Below the pieces are notes generated by a model that was not told the DNA's origin, did not search any database, and was given only the letters and a program-made list of their open reading frames with translations. The position numbers and the translations under genes are program-made. DNA of 64,000 nucleotides from Chondrosia reniformis (lineage: Eukaryota; Porifera; Demospongiae; Chondrillida; Chondrillidae): the NCBI GenBank assembly GCA_947172415.1, contig OX359191.1, positions 3,844,001 to 3,908,000 of the forward strand, read 5' to 3'. Numbering within the stretch: position 1 is the stretch's first letter; every line of letters starts with the position of its first letter. Below, in pieces: positions 55,998 to 64,000 of this stretch.

Positions 55998-56402
55998 CTG
56001 TACAAGCAAGTTTACTAATAGATTTATAATTAATTCATAAAAGTTAATTGGACCTACATTCCTTTCATAAAATTAAATTTCATCGTGTGTCTTAGTTAAC
56101 ACCTTATTTAACTTTTGGCGCCAAAATAGTGTATATAAGGCCCCTAGATTTAGCATAGAGAGCCAAGGATTCACAGAAGATCAAGATAAAGAAAAAGACA
56201 AAGACTCCCAGGATCACTGATGAAGGGTGGAATTCCCAGAAACGGCTGTCTGACCCAGTGGAGAAGAAGATGAAAGAAGGGAAAAGAAGGAAGAAAAGAC
56301 TCCTGTATCTTCATCTAAAGCTCTCTTTAGGTTTAGTTCCCCTATAGGCTCTTTTTACAGAATAGGCATATAGCATGTAGGAAAATGGTATATTAGATTT
56401 TT
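55998..56402 (+). mobile_element. ~405-bp element with TATA box and hammerhead-like motif
   Basis: This non-array insert is absent from the equivalent positions in the other two copies of this segment (left copy near 2770). It ends in the same 86 bp (56317-56402) that form most of the 91-bp inserts. Its right flank CATGTGAC matches the empty target CATGCGAC; the left flank (CCTGTAC) is a plausible degraded duplicate. Features in order are GGCGCC near 56118, TATATAAGG (about 56131-56139), a purine-rich stretch, a hammerhead-like motif (56205-56261), another purine-rich stretch and the shared 3' end. No protein is encoded. It could be a retrozyme-like or other non-autonomous element; the class is unproven. 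Confidence 0.65.
56205..56261 (+). ncRNA. candidate type-I hammerhead ribozyme
   Basis: CTGATGA (56217-56223) and GAAA (56239-56242) are in the right order. Stem II is GGG/CCC (56225-56227 with 56235-56237), stem III is AC/GT closing a GGCT loop (56242-56249), and the predicted cleavage follows C56250 in the trinucleotide GTC. Stem I pairs 56251 onward with 56216 backward: TGA-TCA, then CC-GG, then isolated G-C pairs, interrupted by single mismatches. The weak point is an A-A opposition at the base of stem II, where active hammerheads normally have G-C. Activity is therefore uncertain. Confidence 0.5.
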
Positions 56403-59400
56403 CATGTGACTAGTACTTGCAACTAGTACATATAACTAGTACATATTACTATTACATTTGACTAGCACCTACACATATAATTAGTACATAAATATAGTAC
56501 ATACAACTAGTACAGAAAACTAGTTCACACAAACAAACAAGTAGTTCTTAGAACTAGTTCATTCCTATTACCTAGTAAAACTTGTACTAGAACTTAAAAC
56601 TAGTTAAAACATCTAATACATACAACTGGTACATACAAATAGTACATACAACCAGTACATTAGTACAAACAACAATTACCCACTACTTATACATTCAACT
56701 AGTACAAATGACTACTACATTCGACTAGTACATACAAATAGTATTGAGTACATACAACTAGTACATACAACTAGTGCATACAAGTAGTACACACAAATAG
56801 TACCTACAGCTAGTTAATATTACTAGTTCATATGACTAGTACATACAAATAGTACATACAAATAGTACATAAAAGTTGTACATAAAACTAGTACATACAA
56901 CTGGTGCCCAGAACTAGGACTTAAAACTAATTCATATAACTAGTACATAACTAGTACATACAATTAGTACATAGAAATAGTTCAAAAAATTAGAACATAC
57001 AACTACTACATACACCTAGTATATACAATTTGTACATTCAATTAGTATATCCAAATAATACATACAACTAGTACATACAACTAGTACATAGAAATAGGAC
57101 ATACGAATCGTACTTGCAACTAATAAATACAACTAGTACCTACAACTAGTACATATAACTGGAACTAATACATAAAACTAGTACATACAACTACTACTAA
57201 CAACTAGTAACGAGTACATACAACTAGTACATTGAACTGGAACGCACAACATTTACATGCAACTAGTACATGCAACTTGTACATACAATTAGTAGATAAA
57301 ATTAGTACCTATAACTAGTACATACAATTAGTAACGAAAACATAAAACTAGTACATTGAACTACTACACAAAACTTGTACATGAAACTAGTAAATAGTAC
57401 AATCAGCTAGGACAAACAACTGGTATATACAACTAGGACATACAGCTGGTATAACAACTAGGTCATATAACTACTTTATATAACAAGTACATACAAGTAG
57501 TTTCTAGTACATATAACTATATAGTCCCTCCCTAGTACCTAGTTTAACCAGTACTAGAACCTACAACTAGTACATACAATTATTGCATACAATTAGTACA
57601 CACAAATAGTACATACAGATAGTAAATATAAATAGGACAAACGAATCGTACTTGCAACTAATAAATACAACTAGTACCTACAACTAGTACCTATAACTAG
57701 TACATATAACTGGAACTAGTACATACAACTGGTACATACAACTACTACTAACAACTAGTAACGAGTACATACAACTAGTACATTGAACTAGTACATATGA
57801 CTGGTACATATAACTAGTACATATAAAGAGTACACACAACTAGTTCATAAAACTAGTTCATACAACTAGTACATGCAACAAGTATCTAGTACATACAAAT
57901 AATATCTGCCTAGTACATAGTATAACTAGTACAAGAATCAACAACTGGTACATACACATAGTACATACAACTAGTACATATAACTAGTACTTACAACTAG
58001 AAACTAGTAAATACTACTAGTTCATAGAATGAGTACATAATACTATATAGAACATACAACTTGAATATACATCTAGTACATAGCTAATGTTAACAACTAG
58101 TATATAGATACAACTATTACGTACAACTGGTACATAACTAGTACATAGAAATAGTACATACAACTTGTACATACCAAATAGTACACACACCTAGCACATA
58201 CAATTAGTACATACAACTAGTACATTCAACTAGTCCATACAACTAGGACAAACAACTAGGACATATATCTAGAACATACATCTACTACATTTAACTAGTA
58301 AATACACATATACCTAGTTATTATGAATAGTACATACAACTAGTACATACAGCTGGTGCATACAACTAGTACATATAACTAGTAAACAAACATATAACCA
58401 GTAAATACATATATAACTGGCACTTAAAAATAGTACATACGCATAGTACATACAATTAGTACATACAACAAGTACATACAACTATAAACTAGTCCATACA
58501 ACTAGGACAAACAACTAGGACATATATCTAGAACATACATCTACTACATTTAACTAGTAAATACACATATACCTAGTTATTATGAATAGTACATACAACT
58601 AGTACATACAGCTGGTGCATACAACTAGTACATATAACTAGTAAACAAACATATAACCAGTAAATACATATATAACTGGCACTTAAAAATAGTACATACG
58701 CATAGTACATACAATTAGTACATACAACAAGTACATACAACTATAAACTAGCACATACAACTGGTTCATAGAACGAGTACATAATACTAGAACGTAAAAC
58801 TTATATATACAACTAGTGGATAGCTATTATTTATAACTAGTATATACATACAACTAGTACATACAACAGGTACATAACTAGTACCTACAACTACTAAATA
58901 TAACTAAGACTAGTACATAAAACTAGTGAATACAACTAGTACATACAATTATTACATACAACTAGTACATGCAACTAGCACATACACCTACTACATATAA
59001 CTAGTAAATACACATACCTTGTAATTATAAATAGAACATACAACTAGTACATAAAAGTAGTACATAAAATTAGTATCTTCTACATATAACTAGTACCTTC
59101 CTAGCACCTGGTATAACTAGTAAGAGAACCTACCATTTGTACATACAACTAGTACATACAACTAGAACATACAACCAGTACATAGCTAGTACATACAACT
59201 AGTATATACATACAACTAGTACATACAACTAGTACTTGCAATTAGTACATATAACTAGTACACACATCTACCACATATAACTAATACATAAAAATATAAC
59301 TAGTACGTATAAATAGTACATAAACATATTACATACAAGTAGTTCATACAACTACTAGTACATAGAACGAGTACATAAAACTAGGACTTATAACTAGTAA

Positions 59401-59872
59401 ACACCTACTACATATAATTAGTACATAAATATTTAACTAGTACATATGAATAGTGCCTCCATATAGTATATATAACTAGTACATAAAACTAGTACATGCA
59501 ACTAGAGACTAGTATATACAACTAGAAACCAGTACATACAACTAATATATACATAAAGCTAGTACGTTTAACTAGTTCATACAACTATTATATACAAACA
59601 ACTAGTTCATACAACTAGTATTGACAATTAGGTCGTACAAGTAGTTCACACAACTATTAACTAGTACATATATATAACCAGTACATGAAACTAGTACATA
59701 CAACTGGTATATACATACAACTAGTTCATACAACTAGTATTCACAATTAGTACATTCAATTAGTCCATACAACTAGGACAAAAAACTAGGATATATATCT
59801 AGTACATACACCAACTACATATAACTAGTAAATAAACATATACCTAGTAATTATAGATAGTACATATACTGG
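56403..59872 (+). repeat. 13-bp minisatellite, forward block
   Basis: Outer part of the right arm of palindrome 2 and direct copy of 2770-6390. It contains an exact 259-bp tandem duplication (58232-58490 and 58491-58749) not present in the left copy, plus extra array near 57320-57400 and 57610-57800. Confidence 0.95.
58232..58749 (+). repeat. exact 259-bp tandem duplication
   Basis: Units 58232-58490 and 58491-58749 are identical as read by eye, each beginning AGTCCATACAACTAGGACAA. The equivalent left copy (about 4918-5175) has one unit. Identity implies very recent unequal exchange or replication slippage. Confidence 0.9.
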
Positions 59873-59935
59873 TTAAATGTACTAGTTTTATATATATACT
59901 AGTTGTATGTACTAGTTTCTAGTTGTATGTACTAT
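59873..59935 (-). repeat. terminal reverse stub of the minisatellite
   Basis: About 60 bp of TTGTATGTACTAG orientation, identical to 6391-6449. Where the other copies continue as array, this one ends after TTGTATGTAC and unique DNA starts. Confidence 0.9.
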
Positions 59936-60469
59936 CACAAGAAAAGTTACGTACGTATACGGACCGTCTGTTTACAGAAAATGTCCCGTCTTTTCAAAGA
60001 AGACAGCCAGAAGACAATCTGTTTTCTCGGAAAAGACGATATCGTCTTTTACCGTGTGTCGCTTTCCCAGAAACAGTACGGAAACGGTAAGTAGACGGCA
60101 TCGTGTACAAACCCGTCTATTAAACGTATATGTCTTTTATGTTTGCCGTCGTATTCGACTATAAATAGTGTTTATAATGATTTTTAATGCTTCCTACAGG
60201 CCTGTAATCATACTTATTTTGTATTCTCCCGTCTTCGCGTACACGTATATATATATACATGTAGAGAATTAACAAGTTGTCATAACGAAAATTGAATAAA
60301 TTGTAAATACAAAATTAAATCAAAAAGCTGAATTAAATAAACTTCTAAATATTAATATGTTTGTAATAAAATGGATAATATAAAAGAGGTTAACAGCTAG
60401 TACAGTACTACCTATATATGTACTGAGTTCAAAAATGCAAACCTATTTCTATGTCCTTTGTGAATGCTA
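59936..60469. other. unique region between array and gene, with short plus-strand open frame
   Basis: The array is replaced by unique sequence. A possible plus-strand exon starts at ATG 59981 and reads 37 codons to a stop at 60092-60094; a good splice donor GTAAGT lies at its end (about 60086) and an acceptor-like TTCCTACAG at about 60192-60200. If that intron were used, the frame would stop within about two codons. Short words related to CCGTCT recur. From about 60250 to 60469 the DNA is AT-rich with nothing recognisable except probable 3' flank of the minus-strand gene. A real gene here is doubtful. Confidence 0.3.
60031..60050. repeat. 20-bp perfect palindrome
   Basis: AAAAGACGAT followed directly by its reverse complement. 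It lies within the short open frame described above. It could be a protein-binding dyad or chance. Confidence 0.8.
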
Positions 60470-60780
60470 TTAGTAGCACTCCCCAAGAAGTTCGTCCATA
60501 GAACTAAAACTGTTATCTTCAATGCCATCATCTTGCGCCGTAACAGCAGTAATGTTTACTGAAGGAGATGGCACGACTTCTGAAACTGGTAGACTTTCTC
60601 TTTGAATTTCCAATTCTTCATCCCCATTTTGCCAAGTCCTACTAATAGCCCAATCAGGTGTACCCCTAGGTGGCTCTGAAGGATTGGTAGGTCCTGGGAC
60701 ACGTTTCACCAGACCATTTCCTCTGCTCTTGGGCAGTTTTTCCAGCCTTCTATCTAACTTCTTGATAAAGGCTTGAAAGA
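60470..60780 (-). CDS. exon 6 (last) of the C14orf93-like gene
   Basis: Acceptor TTTTTATAG; reads FQAFIKKLDRRLEKLPKSRG, then KRVPGPTNPS and GTPDWAI, and ends in an acidic, serine-rich tail (MDELLGECY). The stop is at 60470. Confidence 0.65.
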
Positions 60781-62752
60781 CTATAAAAATAGAAAATGGA
60801 AATTACACTTTTGCTTTAAAAATACAGTTTAATTTAGATACCTACCTTCTGATCTCCAACAAGGCGAGGAAACTGTAAAAGTTACTTCATTTCTGTCATC
60901 ATAGTCCGACTCTTCCTGAGACATACATTTTATAGGTAGCTTTTTCCAAGCATTACTTTCATTAATACAGTACTCCTCCTCTGGAACAACTATTAAGGAA
61001 TGGATATATATCACAGATATGGATAAATTTATCCAAGACTAGATGATGAATTGGTAACATATATATACCCTTTTTTGCCTGTTGTAAACTTTGGTGACTG
61101 CCTTGTTTTTTTCTGAAATATCTTTCCTGCTGTCCCTTTCATCTAGTACAAGTCTCCTTCTAGACTCGTAATACCTATAAACAGCACCTTTATATTGAAA
61201 TTATGAAAAGAGTATTTAATGACTTTGTGATTGAATTCAAGTCAAACTTACGTGATATAATTGCCTCACTAAACTTGTCCCTAAAATGACCCTTAATTTG
61301 TCTCCTCAAATACGTGGCCACATCTTGATTGTGTGCTTCTTTATATCTATATAAAACAAAGTCTCATGCACTAAACACAACATGAGCCATGTATTCTTGC
61401 TAACTGAACTGTATATAGTACATAGTGTACCGAAGCATAATACATACCATATATATATTATGTGTACACATTCAATAATCATGTATATATTATACTATCA
61501 ATTATTTAAGCATTTATATGAATCTATATACCTACTAACTGCATCAGTAGATACAACATGAGCCATGTTCTCATACTGAGCTAGCTCAGAGGAGAGTACT
61601 ATCTAGTAGACATTCAATTAAATACTTTTAAAACAATTGGTGTAACTGCTAGCCGAGCATCAGTAGATACAACATGAGCCATGTTCTCATACTGAGCTAG
61701 CTCAGAGGAGAGTACTATCTAGTAGACATTCAATTAAATACTTTTAAAACAATTGGTGTAACTGCTAGCCGAGCATCAGTAGATACAACATGAGCCATGT
61801 TCTCATACTGAGCTAGCTCGGAGGAGAGTACTATCTAGTGGACATTCAATTAAAAACTTTTAAAACAATTGGTGTAATTGCTAGCCAAGCATCAATAGAT
61901 ACAACATGAGCCATGTTCTCATACTGAGCTAGCTCGGAGGACAGTACTATCTAGTAGACATTCAATTATAAACTTTTAAAACAATTGGTGTAACTGCTAG
62001 CCGAGCATCAGTAGATACAACCTGAGCCATGTTCTCATACTGAGCTAGCTCGGAGGAGAGTACTATCTAGTAGACATTCAATTAAAAACTTTTAAAACAA
62101 TTGGTGTAACTGCTAGCCGAGCATCAGTAGATACAACATGAGCCATGTTCTCATACTGAGCTAGCTCAGAGGAGAATATTAACTACATAGTAGACATTCA
62201 TTGACAATTAATTGTAATTACTTTGCTATATATAAATTCTAAATGCCTGCCACTAACCCTAATTTTCCATTAAATAGGTTTGGAGCATTTGAGTGCAAGT
62301 GCTTTATTTCACCCTGTTTATGACAGGCAGGAGGAAGTATAATAAATCCAGCTGTTGTACATATATCAAACCAGTTGATTTAATATAATTTTATTTCAAT
62401 TTTTGTAGTTATATATATACAAATTTACTTACAGAGAGCTCCTTAGGAATAAGTGTTTTTCCTTTATTGTGGTTTTCCTGCATAGCAGTTAAAATATTGG
62501 TCTTATCCTCCAGAGCTTGAAACTTTTCTGAAGCATCTTCTGCTGCTCAACCACCTTCTCTAAAGAAGTTAAAACCTGTTGTTGAAATGGTTGTCTGCTC
62601 CCTGCCTGAATACTTTGCAGCTCATGATGTTGATTTTGAGGTGTTGTGGGGCGATTGAACGCTGATTGTCTACCGATTGTGGGTCTCGTAGTTGACCTAG
62701 GAGTACTAGTAGAAGAATAAAATCCGTTTAAGCGACGACCAGAACTTGTCAT
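60470..62752 (-). CDS. six-exon gene, C14orf93-like family (tentative), frameshift in exon 1
   Basis: Gene model from ATG 62752 to stop 60470, with exons 62433-62752, 61532-61602, 61252-61346, about 61059-61187, 60846-60989 and 60470-60780. Phases agree across exons 1-2, 2-3, 3-4 and 5-6. Exon 1 is low-complexity (S/T/R/Q) then a short helix (LEKVVEQQ). Exon 3 has a YKEAHNQDVATYLRRQIKG helix, exon 4 a basic RYYESRRRL region, exon 5 an acidic stretch then SSPCWRSE, and exon 6 IKKLDRRLEK, GTPDWAI and an acidic tail. This order recalls the C14orf93-like proteins common in invertebrates, from memory and not searched; function is unknown. In exon 1 the frame reaching exon 2 differs from the ATG frame, as if one base were missing around 62518-62530. 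It may be a recent pseudogene, a sequencing error, or a gene starting at ATG 62483. Confidence 0.6.
60846..60989 (-). CDS. exon 5 of the C14orf93-like gene
   Basis: Acceptor CTTAATAG, donor AGAAG|GTAGGT. Encodes VPEEEYCINESNAWKKL, an acidic MSQEESDYDD segment and SSPCWRSE. The acidic stretch followed by C-W-R-S is the most recognisable mark of the family. Confidence 0.65.
61059..61187 (-). CDS. exon 4 of the C14orf93-like gene
   Basis: Begins GTGCTG after acceptor ATAAAG; reads RAVYRYYESRRRLVLDERD and continues with a basic, lysine-rich helix. The 3' end is uncertain: a donor after 61069 fits the usual consensus but breaks the phase with exon 5, while one after 61059 keeps the phase but is a weak site. 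Confidence 0.55.
61252..61346 (-). CDS. exon 3 of the C14orf93-like gene
   Basis: Acceptor TTTATATAG, donor CAC|GTAAGT. Encodes YKEAHNQDVATYLRRQIKG and on to FSEAIIS, a probable helical segment. Enters in phase 2 and leaves in phase 1, both consistent with its neighbours. Confidence 0.65.
61532..61602 (-). CDS. exon 2 of the C14orf93-like gene
   Basis: 71 bp encoding IVLSSELAQYENMAHVVSTD followed by AVSR. The acceptor is GTCTACTAG and the donor AGTAG|GTATAT. Most of this exon plus its upstream intron is the unit of the 116-bp tandem repeat, but only this leftmost copy keeps the donor. Confidence 0.6.
61542..62197. repeat. 116-bp tandem repeat carrying an exon fragment
   Basis: Five full units start at 61542, 61658, 61774, 61890 and 62006, with a sixth partial unit from 62122. 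Each begins CATCAGTAGATACAACATGA. Spacing is exactly 116 bp with a few substitutions between units. On the minus strand each unit holds an intron end, an acceptor and most of exon 2. The sixth unit diverges after about 70 bp. Confidence 0.95.
62433..62752 (-). CDS. exon 1 of the C14orf93-like gene
   Basis: From ATG 62752 (MTSSGRRLNG) the frame runs to a stop at 62489. The continuation needed for splicing (ASEKFQALEDKTNIL, then KELS) is in another frame, open only after a stop at about 62540. The donor GTAAGT follows at 62432. The switch in frame falls in CAGAAAAGTTTC, around 62518-62530. Confidence 0.6.
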
Positions 62753-62931
62753 GTTTGCCTATGAAGTCGTTGTCTTCGGCAGCTGCTCCCAAATGCGACG
62801 TGATTGATGACGTCGTAGTGGTGAAATCACGCTCAAATATCTTGACGTAATTTATTATAATATCATCGAGAAGCCATTATATATAAGGCGACAGCTGAAC
62901 GATTCCTTTAATTGAAAAGATTATCGAAAAG
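62753..62931. promoter_or_regulatory. divergent promoter between the two genes
   Basis: Only 179 bp separate the two start codons. A CRE-like TGACGTC (62808-62814) lies near the middle. TATATAAGG (62878-62886) lies 45 bp before the plus-strand ATG, and a second TGACGT word occurs near 62853. This arrangement suggests a shared bidirectional promoter with a TATA box for the plus-strand gene. Confidence 0.6.
62878..62886 (+). promoter_or_regulatory. TATA box of the plus-strand gene
   Basis: TATATAAGG, 54 bp from its first base to the ATG, leaving room for a short 5' UTR. Confidence 0.6.
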
Positions 62932-63777
62932 ATGAGGTTTTCCCGCGAGAATACATTAGAAGAGAAGAAGCAAAGAAGAAAGAAGCAGTGTGAAAGAAAT
63001 CGTCAAAAGAAAAGAGCATGTCGTAAGCTTTTTGTCACCGATCAATCGCCAAAACGAGAACCAGCGCCCCGTTGCTCTACCCCACTTTCCGAGAATTCGA
63101 TTGTAGTCAATCTTTCTGAACTTGACAACGCTGCTAAATCAAATACAGTAAGTTTTACAAACTGGCCATGGAGTGTCTCTCCTGAAGTTTCCGCGAATGA
63201 ATCCTATGTTCAGCGGAAGACTTTAGAGTGGTGTGATGAATTGGATAATGATAGGGATAAGATGAAAAATGACCTAACCAGGCTTAAGAATCAGGCTGAG
63301 TCAGCTCTTAAAGAAGTAAAAGAAAAAATGCTGGAGCTCACAAAGAACTGTAAAGTGATTGAGGACATGCAAGAGGATGCTATTGCAACTGAGGAGGATT
63401 TGGGTACACAGACTGCATTTTCTCAAAGGAATTGCAAGTATTTTAGCATTGCACAACCGACAGAAAGTCTGAAATTCACTGAGTCTCTAGAGACTAATAT
63501 GTGGGGCATGGAAAAGCATGATGTTATAAAACATGTAAGGAAACTAGAACAAAGGGAAAGAAAGGCTCTGGTATTTGCTAAAACAATTTCATTGAAGGCT
63601 GAAACATTGGAGATGGAGTTAAAAAGTCAGAGGTCAGAAGCAGAAAAGACAATTGCAGAAGTTAGGCAATTTAGGAGAGATAAAGTTCATTCCAAACACA
63701 CCAGAGGCGGAATGATGCTAATGAACTCTCTACATAAGACTATACACCAATTTGACTCATACTTGGAGGACAATTAG
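62932..63777 (+). CDS. 281-residue basic and coiled-coil protein, unrecognised
   Basis: Single-exon frame starting in a good context (AAAAGATGA with A at -3). Residues 12-32 are a dense Lys/Arg cluster (KKQRRKKQ ... QKKRACRK) that could be a nuclear localisation or nucleic-acid-binding segment. It resembles a bZIP basic region slightly, but no leucine heptads follow it. Residues 35-93 are low-complexity and Ser/Pro-rich. Residues about 95-150 and 193-251 are heptad-rich and very likely coiled coils. The C-terminus (GGMMLMNSLHKTIHQFDSYL) is more hydrophobic. No catalytic motif and no membrane segment. It shares a promoter with the divergent minus-strand gene, so the two may be co-expressed. 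The function is unknown. Confidence 0.75.
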   Translation: MRFSRENTLEEKKQRRKKQCERNRQKKRACRKLFVTDQSPKREPAPRCSTPLSENSIVVNLSELDNAAKSNTVSFTNWPWSVSPEVSANESYVQRKTLEWCDELDNDRDKMKNDLTRLKNQAESALKEVKEKMLELTKNCKVIEDMQEDAIATEEDLGTQTAFSQRNCKYFSIAQPTESLKFTESLETNMWGMEKHDVIKHVRKLEQRERKALVFAKTISLKAETLEMELKSQRSEAEKTIAEVRQFRRDKVHSKHTRGGMMLMNSLHKTIHQFDSYLEDN

Positions 63778-64000
63778 CTATTAATATCTTATTGATATTA
63801 TAATCAGTAGAAGTCTTGTTATATAATGCAATTATTATAATTATGAAAAAACAGCTGTGGTCTGGTGGTAATTAAGATGAATGTGAGGGGAAACATGAAA
63901 TTAAAAAGAAAAGGACTATAATAAACTGTCCATATTATTCTATATAATATATATATGCATTGTATGCAATACTATTTATAAAACTGAGAAGTTAAATGGC
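63778..64000 (+). other. 3' UTR/downstream region with polyadenylation signal
   Basis: AT-rich sequence after the stop codon with an AATAAA hexamer at 63920-63925. No further reading frame is visible before the window ends. Confidence 0.55.

Larger units (their letters stand above)
50596..59935. repeat. palindrome 2, right arm
   Basis: Mirror of 41423-50542. The outer end is also the end of the whole array. It differs from its partner by the 0.4-kb element near 55998, a 259-bp tandem duplication and smaller indels. Confidence 0.85.

Noticed and set aside
1-59935. CRISPR-like or telomeric array
   Set aside because: There are no unique spacers between conserved repeats, no cas genes and no telomere motif. 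It is a degenerate eukaryotic minisatellite.
1-59935. Whole palindrome as an assembly foldback artefact
   Set aside because: The arms differ by substitutions, a LINE, a 475-bp segment, a 0.4-kb element and local duplications. A foldback artefact would give near-identical arms. Long reads would still be the decisive test.
63004-63040. bZIP transcription factor in the 281-residue protein
   Set aside because: A basic cluster with ACRK is present, but the conserved Asn-Ala-Ala spacing and the following leucine heptads are missing.

Overview
The window is eukaryotic and most likely comes from an AT-rich invertebrate animal genome. The supporting signs are GT-AG introns of about 64-185 bp, a CR1/L2/jockey-type LINE reverse transcriptase, pogo/Tigger-like DNA elements with TA target duplications, and a spliced gene resembling the animal C14orf93-like family. 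A sponge or cnidarian would fit, but I cannot place it further. I see no bacterial gene, tRNA, rRNA or CRISPR array.

Bases 1-59935 are one huge minisatellite with a degenerate 13-bp unit, CTAGTACATACAA. It reads as CTAGTACATACAA (forward) or as its complement TTGTATGTACTAG (reverse) in long alternating blocks. The orientation changes near 6390, 8050, 17966, 18736, 23404, 39892, 41488, 50543 and 59873. The blocks are arms of two very large, overlapping inverted repeats. Palindrome 1 pairs 1-23404 with about 26097-47566 around a 2.7-kb one-sided spacer (23405-26096). Palindrome 2 pairs about 41423-50542 with 50596-59935 around a spacer of only about 53 bp. As a result, the segment 1-6449 recurs inverted at about 41423-47566 and in direct orientation at 53028-59935.

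The array carries embedded elements that act as landmarks. Three occur as mirror-image pairs in palindrome 1: element A (14186/35349), element B (16116/31956) and the pogo-like element C (20531/29929). Others are present on one side only and therefore date later or were lost: a 5'-truncated LINE with an open 467-codon reading frame (27548-29102), and a 0.4-kb element near 55998 with a hammerhead-ribozyme-like motif. A 91-bp insert flanked by 8-bp duplications occurs four times; one empty site (about 24630) remains in the window.

At 59935 the array stops abruptly and a compact gene region begins. On the minus strand a six-exon gene (62752 to 60470) resembles C14orf93-like proteins, with an apparent frameshift in exon 1. 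Its first intron and second exon were amplified as a 116-bp tandem repeat. Divergently, 180 bp away, an intronless plus-strand gene (62932-63777) encodes a 281-residue basic and coiled-coil protein. The two share a short promoter with a CRE-like site and a TATA box.
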